From Nocardioides luti (GTDB taxonomy: Bacteria > Actinomycetota > Actinomycetes > Propionibacteriales > Nocardioidaceae), in contig NZ_JACKXE010000001.1 in NCBI RefSeq assembly GCF_014212315.1, positions 2,790,001-2,854,000 on the forward strand: a stretch of 64,000 nt of DNA. The letters run 5' to 3'. Made by a program: the position numbers and the translations under genes. Positions 60,571 through 64,000 of the stretch are shown piece after piece (positions within the stretch are counted from its first letter, which is position 1; each line of letters begins with the position of its first letter). The notes below the pieces were generated by a model. The model did no database searches. It was not told the DNA's origin and saw only the letters and a list, made by a program, of their open reading frames with translations.

Positions 60571-60969
60571 TCAGGGCAGGGGCGGGTCGAACGTCTCGGC
60601 GATCGCCTCGAACACGTCGCAGTAGTCCGGGTAGTCCTCGCGCGCCACCCGCCCCGTCAGCACCACCGAGGCCTCGTCGGAGTGCCACGACCACTCGTCG
60701 CACAGCACGTCGACCCCGCCCTCGAGCCGTGCGTAGCGCCGGTAGGTCACCTCGCGCCCCGCCAGGTCGAACGCGTCCTCGTCCTCCAGGTCCCGCTCGG
60801 CCACCTCCGCCGGCCCGTCGCCGGGCGGGCGCCAGGTCAGCGTCACCCGCGGGTGCACCCCGCTCGGCGGTGCCGTGGCCGCCCGGGCGGTGACCAGGAC
60901 GCCCCGGCCGGGGTCGGAGGTACGCCGCCAGCCGCGCGGCAGCGAGATCCCGACGTCACGCGTGGTCAT
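60571..60969 (-). CDS. Third gene of WXG-like triad, small beta-rich protein
   Basis: A 132-residue protein from ATG 60969, which overlaps the previous gene's stop (ATGA). It opens TRDVGISLPRGWRRTSDPGR, like the start of LpqN/DUF1795-type domains, then strands VTLTWRPPGDG and REVTYRRYARLEGGVDVLCD. The end EAIAETFDPPLP is conserved-looking. No signal peptide. It ends the three-gene set that parallels the one at 29.6-31.2 kb. A chaperone-like role for the secreted partner is a guess. Confidence 0.6.
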   Translation of the reverse strand: MTTRDVGISLPRGWRRTSDPGRGVLVTARAATAPPSGVHPRVTLTWRPPGDGPAEVAERDLEDEDAFDLAGREVTYRRYARLEGGVDVLCDEWSWHSDEASVVLTGRVAREDYPDYCDVFEAIAETFDPPLP

Positions 60970-61751
60970 CGCGACCCACCGCCCCGAGGCCGGTCGCAGC
61001 CAAACGCCCACACCGGGTCGTGCCCGACGGCCCACTCCGCCAGCCCGGGGAGCCGGGGTGGCTCGACCGTCGCCGGGCGCCGCAGGCCCTCCGGGCCGGC
61101 GCTGGGGGACCCACCCCCACCCGACCCGGCACCGGACCCGGCACCCGGCCCACCCGCACCGGCCCCGGAGGACCCGCTCGGGACGGGCTCCTCCGGGGCC
61201 GGGCTCCCACCGCCGGGGGACGCGGGCAGGTGCGGCCCGCGGTGGGGGTCGTAGGGGACCAGCGGCAGGCCCTCGGCCACCTGACGCACGCAGCCGCACC
61301 AGTCGAGCTGGGCGCGGGACTCCACCTCGCGGGCGGTGGCGACCAGCTGCGAGGCGACCTGCCAGGCCGCGTGCGCGGCCTCCTCGAAGGTCGCTTCCGT
61401 CCGCGTGTCCGGCGGCTCGATCGCGCCCTCCGACACGACCAGCCACGGATCGGCCGCCGCACGGGCCCGGCCCATCACGCGGCGTACGTCCTCGAGGTCG
61501 AGCGCCAGCTCGGACAGGCCGCGCGCCACCCGTCGGCAGCGCTGGGCGGTGTCGTCGGCGGTGTCGGCCACCGCCCGGGCCCGCGCGCGGAACGCGTCGC
61601 CGGCCAGCCCGCCGAAGTCGTCCTCGGCCGTGCCGGCGGCGCGGGCCAGGTCGTCGCCGGCGGACTGGACCGCGGCGGCGATCGTCGTCAACCGGTGGGC
61701 GGCCGCCCGACAGCCGTCGGGGTCCCCGCGGACGACCGTGTCCAGGCTCAT
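60966..61751 (-). CDS. WXG-like helical protein with Gly/Ser-rich linker
   Basis: A 261-residue protein from ATG 61751. Residues 1-100 form a WXG100-type helical hairpin (PDGCRAAAHRLTTIAAAVQS and LARAAGTAEDDFGGLAGDAF), with Phe46-Gly-Gly replacing the Trp-x-Gly turn. A second helical part follows (ATFEEAAHAAWQVASQLVAT), then a 60-residue linker rich in Pro, Ser and Gly, and a short C-terminal piece (WAVGHDPVWAFGCDRPRGG). It overlaps the upstream gene by 4 bases. Plausible ESX-type substrate; there is no ESX machinery in the window. Confidence 0.62.
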   Translation of the reverse strand: MSLDTVVRGDPDGCRAAAHRLTTIAAAVQSAGDDLARAAGTAEDDFGGLAGDAFRARARAVADTADDTAQRCRRVARGLSELALDLEDVRRVMGRARAAADPWLVVSEGAIEPPDTRTEATFEEAAHAAWQVASQLVATAREVESRAQLDWCGCVRQVAEGLPLVPYDPHRGPHLPASPGGGSPAPEEPVPSGSSGAGAGGPGAGSGAGSGGGGSPSAGPEGLRRPATVEPPRLPGLAEWAVGHDPVWAFGCDRPRGGGSR

Positions 61752-62032
61752 CGCAGCGCCCCGGCGCCGAGCAGGTCCAGGGCCAGCCCGACCCGGCCGT
61801 CCGCGCGGGCGGCCTCGGCCAGGAAGCCGTCGAGCGCGTCGGCCAGCGCGTGCGCGTCGTCCCCCACCCGCCTGACGCGCCCGGCCAGGGCCTCCAGCCC
61901 GACGGCGGTCGTCGCCGACGAGCCCCCGGTGTCCGGAGCCTCGGGCGTGGCCTCGGCGCGCAGGGCGAGGTCGTGGCGGAGCAGCACCCGCGCGGTCCGC
62001 GCGAGGTGGTCGTGGTCGAGGGCGAAGGTCAT
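61748..62032 (-). CDS. Small helical protein, first gene of second WXG-like triad
   Basis: A 94-residue helical protein from ATG 62032: MTFALDHDHLARTARVLLRH, then a Thr/Ser linker, then AGRVRRVGDDAHALADALDG and a C-terminal helix. The size and two-helix layout resemble EsxA/B- or DUF2580-type partners, but there is no WXG or YxxxD motif. It overlaps the following gene by 4 bases. An upstream start at 62050 is possible. Function inferred from context only. Confidence 0.55.
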   Translation of the reverse strand: MTFALDHDHLARTARVLLRHDLALRAEATPEAPDTGGSSATTAVGLEALAGRVRRVGDDAHALADALDGFLAEAARADGRVGLALDLLGAGALR

Positions 62033-62146
62033 GTCCGGCAGCGTGCGCAAGCCGCCGACCGACCAAACCAGGCCGGTCGCCGCCTGTGGACGACCGCCTG
62101 CGGGACCTGCAGCCAGCGGTCACCCCGTGGCCGGGGAGTGCGAGGG

Positions 62147-63304
62147 TCAGCGCTCGAACGCCGCCCGCACCCGCTGCTCGGTGAGCCCGTAGTCCTTGAG
62201 GGAGTAGCGGTGCGACGGCGCCTTGCCACCGGAGCTCTGCTCGGCGTCGGCGGCGGTGACCGCGGCCTCCACCTCGGAGGTCCACGGCAGGTCGAAGCGC
62301 TCGTAGATCCCGCGCACGGTGCCGACCTGGTCGGCGCGGAAGTCGTCGAAGGCGACGTCGACGAACTGCGCGGCGTCGTACCGCTCGCGCGCGTCGTGGA
62401 ACGCGTGGAACGCGCGCTGCCACAGGTCGAGCTGGGTGTGCCCGATGACGCCCCCGACGTACGTCGTGGAGTGCCCCGCCGTGGTCTCGGCGGACAGCGA
62501 GCAGGAGGACGCGATGCAGGTGACGGGGTCGCGGTGCGTGTAGACGACGAGCGCGTCGGGGTAGACCGTCATCAGGGCGTCGAGGGCGGTCATGTGGGAG
62601 GGGTTCTTCAGCACCCAGCGCTTCTCGGGGTCGTTGAGGCCGATCAGCTGGAGGTTCTCCCGGTGCCGGGCGTAGGCGTCGGTCCAGTCCTGGCCCTCGA
62701 GCCACGCGGTGTAGCGCGGCAGGTTCGCCAGCGACTCGTAGGAGTTGGACTTGCCGGTCTGCCGCAGCAGCCGCCAGCACTCCTCGACGGAGGTGGCATC
62801 CATGTAGTGGATGCCCATGTACTCCGGGCTCTCCTCGTGGTGCGCGGAGAACGCCTGCTGCATGGCGGTGAAGATCGGGTCGTCGTCCCAGGTCTCACGG
62901 GGCGGCCGGGGCTGGGGGTACTGCGTCAACCACATCTCGAGGCCCTGCGCGGCCGGGTCGGCGTACAGCAGCCGGTGCAGCGCCGTCGTCCCCGTCCGTG
63001 GCAGGCCCATCACGAAGACCGGCCGCGTCACCGGCACGTCGGCGTGCTCCGGGCGCGCGTTGAACTGCGCCTGCGTGAGCAGCCGCCCGACCAGCGCGGA
63101 CTTCACCTCGGAGCGCTGGAAGTAGTTGCCGCGCGGGGTCAGCCCGGCCTCCGGCGAGGCCAGGTCCTCGACGAGCACGCGCAGCCCCTCCTCGTGCGCG
63201 GTGCCGCCGAAGTCGTCCATCCCGACCGTCCGCACGGCGGCCGCGACGATGTCGTCGTAGGAGCCGAGGTCGGGCCGCTCGCGGGCCATCACGTTGTCGC
63301 TCAT
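62147..63304 (-). CDS. Sulfotransferase family protein
   Basis: A 385-residue PAPS-dependent sulfotransferase-like enzyme. The 5'-phosphosulfate loop VFVMGLPRTGTTALHRLLYA and the 3'-phosphate region LIGLNDPEKRWVLKNPSHMT then YPDALVVYTHRDPVTC are conserved, including the Arg and Ser that bind PAPS. The length and Trp-rich DLWQRAFHAFHDARERYD region match an actinobacterial group acting on steroid-like or lipid acceptors. ATG 63304 has AAGGAG upstream. It lies downstream of a short-chain dehydrogenase; together they could modify an alcohol. Acceptor unknown. Confidence 0.87.
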   Translation of the reverse strand: MSDNVMARERPDLGSYDDIVAAAVRTVGMDDFGGTAHEEGLRVLVEDLASPEAGLTPRGNYFQRSEVKSALVGRLLTQAQFNARPEHADVPVTRPVFVMGLPRTGTTALHRLLYADPAAQGLEMWLTQYPQPRPPRETWDDDPIFTAMQQAFSAHHEESPEYMGIHYMDATSVEECWRLLRQTGKSNSYESLANLPRYTAWLEGQDWTDAYARHRENLQLIGLNDPEKRWVLKNPSHMTALDALMTVYPDALVVYTHRDPVTCIASSCSLSAETTAGHSTTYVGGVIGHTQLDLWQRAFHAFHDARERYDAAQFVDVAFDDFRADQVGTVRGIYERFDLPWTSEVEAAVTAADAEQSSGGKAPSHRYSLKDYGLTEQRVRAAFER

Positions 63305-63330
63305 CACGACTCCTTCGTCAGAGATGTTCG

Positions 63331-63414
63331 TTGGTCGAGTGCCGCCGCGAGGAACGAGCGGCGGTGTATCGAGACCCGGTGGTGCATCGAGACCCGGTGG
63401 CTCGAGACCCGGCG
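63331..63414. repeat. Hairpin plus tandem CGAGACCCGG repeats
   Basis: TTGGTCGAGTGCCGCCGC at 63331-63348 pairs with GCGGCGGTGTATCGAGACC (to about 63377). Downstream, ATCGAGACCCGGTGG recurs at about 63368-63382 and 63387-63401, then CTCGAGACCCGG at 63401-63412. This resembles a second REP family, distinct from the TGGTTGAGG type. It fills the gap between the dehydrogenase and sulfotransferase genes. Confidence 0.75.
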
Positions 63415-63425
63415 GAGCAACGGAC

Positions 63426-64000
63426 TCAGGAGTGGAACTCGCCGCAGTCGACCGTGAGCATCTGCCCGGTCACCGCGGAGGCGAGGTCGCTGGCGAGGAA
63501 GAGCGTCGCACGGGCGACCTCCTCCGAGGACGCGAGCCGCTGCAGGTCGGTCGGCGCGGCCTTCTGCGCGTAGACCTCCTCGTGCGTGGTGCCGTCGACC
63601 GCGGCCAGGAAGTCGAAGTAGCCGCGGTTCACGTCCTCGTAGATGTACGACGGCGCGACGCTGTTGACGCGGATCCCGCGCGGCCCGAGCTCGGTCGCGA
63701 GCGACGAGGCGAGGTGCTCCAGCGCCCCCTTGGACAGCTTGTAGCCGGCGTACTCCGGCTGCGAGCTGAAGGAGACGCAGGAGTTCAGCATGATGATCGA
63801 GCCCTTGCTGGCCGCGAGCGCGTCCGCGAAGAGCGCGGCCAGCCGCAGCGGCGCGAAGACGTTCGTCTCGTTGACCCGGGCCAGCTTGCGCGGGTCGATC
63901 TGCGTGATCGGGTCCATCGGTGGGATCGCGAAGGCGTTGTTGATGACGCAGTCGACGCGCCCGAACGCCTCGAGGGCCGCATCGCGCAGCGCCACCCGCG
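63426..64000 (-). CDS. Short-chain dehydrogenase/reductase, N-terminus beyond window
   Basis: Partial Rossmann-fold oxidoreductase; about 190 C-terminal residues are visible and the start lies beyond base 64000. The NNAG site reads CVINNAFA, a Phe for Gly change. The catalytic Ser is in IIMLNSCVSFS, and the Tyr-x-x-x-Lys in YAGYKLSKGALEHLA. The C-terminus (ATLFLASDLASAVTGQMLTV then DCGEFHS) is typical. It is upstream of the sulfotransferase on the same strand. The 5' end with the glycine-rich NAD(P) loop is missing, so cofactor preference is unknown. Confidence 0.85.
   Translation of the reverse strand, partial: RVALRDAALEAFGRVDCVINNAFAIPPMDPITQIDPRKLARVNETNVFAPLRLAALFADALAASKGSIIMLNSCVSFSSQPEYAGYKLSKGALEHLASSLATELGPRGIRVNSVAPSYIYEDVNRGYFDFLAAVDGTTHEEVYAQKAAPTDLQRLASSEEVARATLFLASDLASAVTGQMLTVDCGEFHS

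Noticed and set aside
1..64000. Prophage, integrative element or insertion sequence
   Set aside because: No integrase, transposase, phage structural gene or tRNA attachment site was seen; composition looks uniform across the window.

Overview
This is a GC-rich (clearly above 70 %) bacterial chromosome segment with many GTG starts, starts embedded in the preceding stop codon, and abundant leaderless-type promoters (TANNNT six or seven bases before the start codon). These traits, an IdeR-type iron box, an EtfD-like membrane iron-sulfur oxidoreductase and two sets of small WXG/EspC-like helical proteins point to an actinobacterium, most plausibly Nocardioides or another Nocardioidaceae. The genus is an inference. 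No rRNA, tRNA, phage or transposase gene is visible; the window is ordinary chromosome with one specialised-metabolism locus and many small dispersed palindromic repeats.

Layout. 0-7.5 kb: partial SGNH hydrolase, dCTP deaminase, an iron-box-controlled siderophore-interacting flavoprotein, a DUF4097 protein, a ribbon-helix-helix regulator divergent from a sodium:solute symporter, and a sigma-factor-like/PASTA membrane fusion. 7.5-13.7 kb: triple hairpin repeats, the EtfD-like oxidoreductase with a long disordered tail, and a secreted M4 protease. 13.8-21.3 kb: secreted metal-dependent hydrolase, nucleotidyltransferase, IclR regulator, MFS transporter, secreted protein. 21.5-25.3 kb: hutH and hutU, separated by an antisense gene. 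25.3-31.2 kb: M48 protease, two CitE/Mcl-type lyases, DUF1992 protein and the first WXG/EspC-like triad. 31.2-34.4 kb: MFS transporter and M20 peptidase. 34.5-39.3 kb: nitroreductase, then an M20 amidohydrolase, hutF and hutI. With hutH and hutU these give a complete five-step histidine-to-glutamate route, if the M20 enzyme is the N-formylglutamate amidohydrolase.

39.3-50.5 kb is the most distinctive region. A reductase-like gene bracketed by two 70-bp hairpin repeats is followed by two ferredoxin-like proteins flanking an Asp-rich repeat protein and a JmjC/cupin oxygenase. Then comes a coupled operon of geranylgeranyl-reductase-type flavoenzyme, type III polyketide synthase, ICMT-type methyltransferase, FAD oxidoreductase and IPP isomerase, followed by a UbiA prenyltransferase. 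The gene content suggests a methylated, oxidised and possibly prenylated phenolic or quinone lipid.

50.5-64 kb: M1 aminopeptidase divergent from an FMO-TetR-hydrolase operon, a P450 with a palindrome over its promoter, MarR divergent from pirin, a VOC protein, an MFS transporter, a second WXG-like triad, a sulfotransferase and a partial short-chain dehydrogenase.
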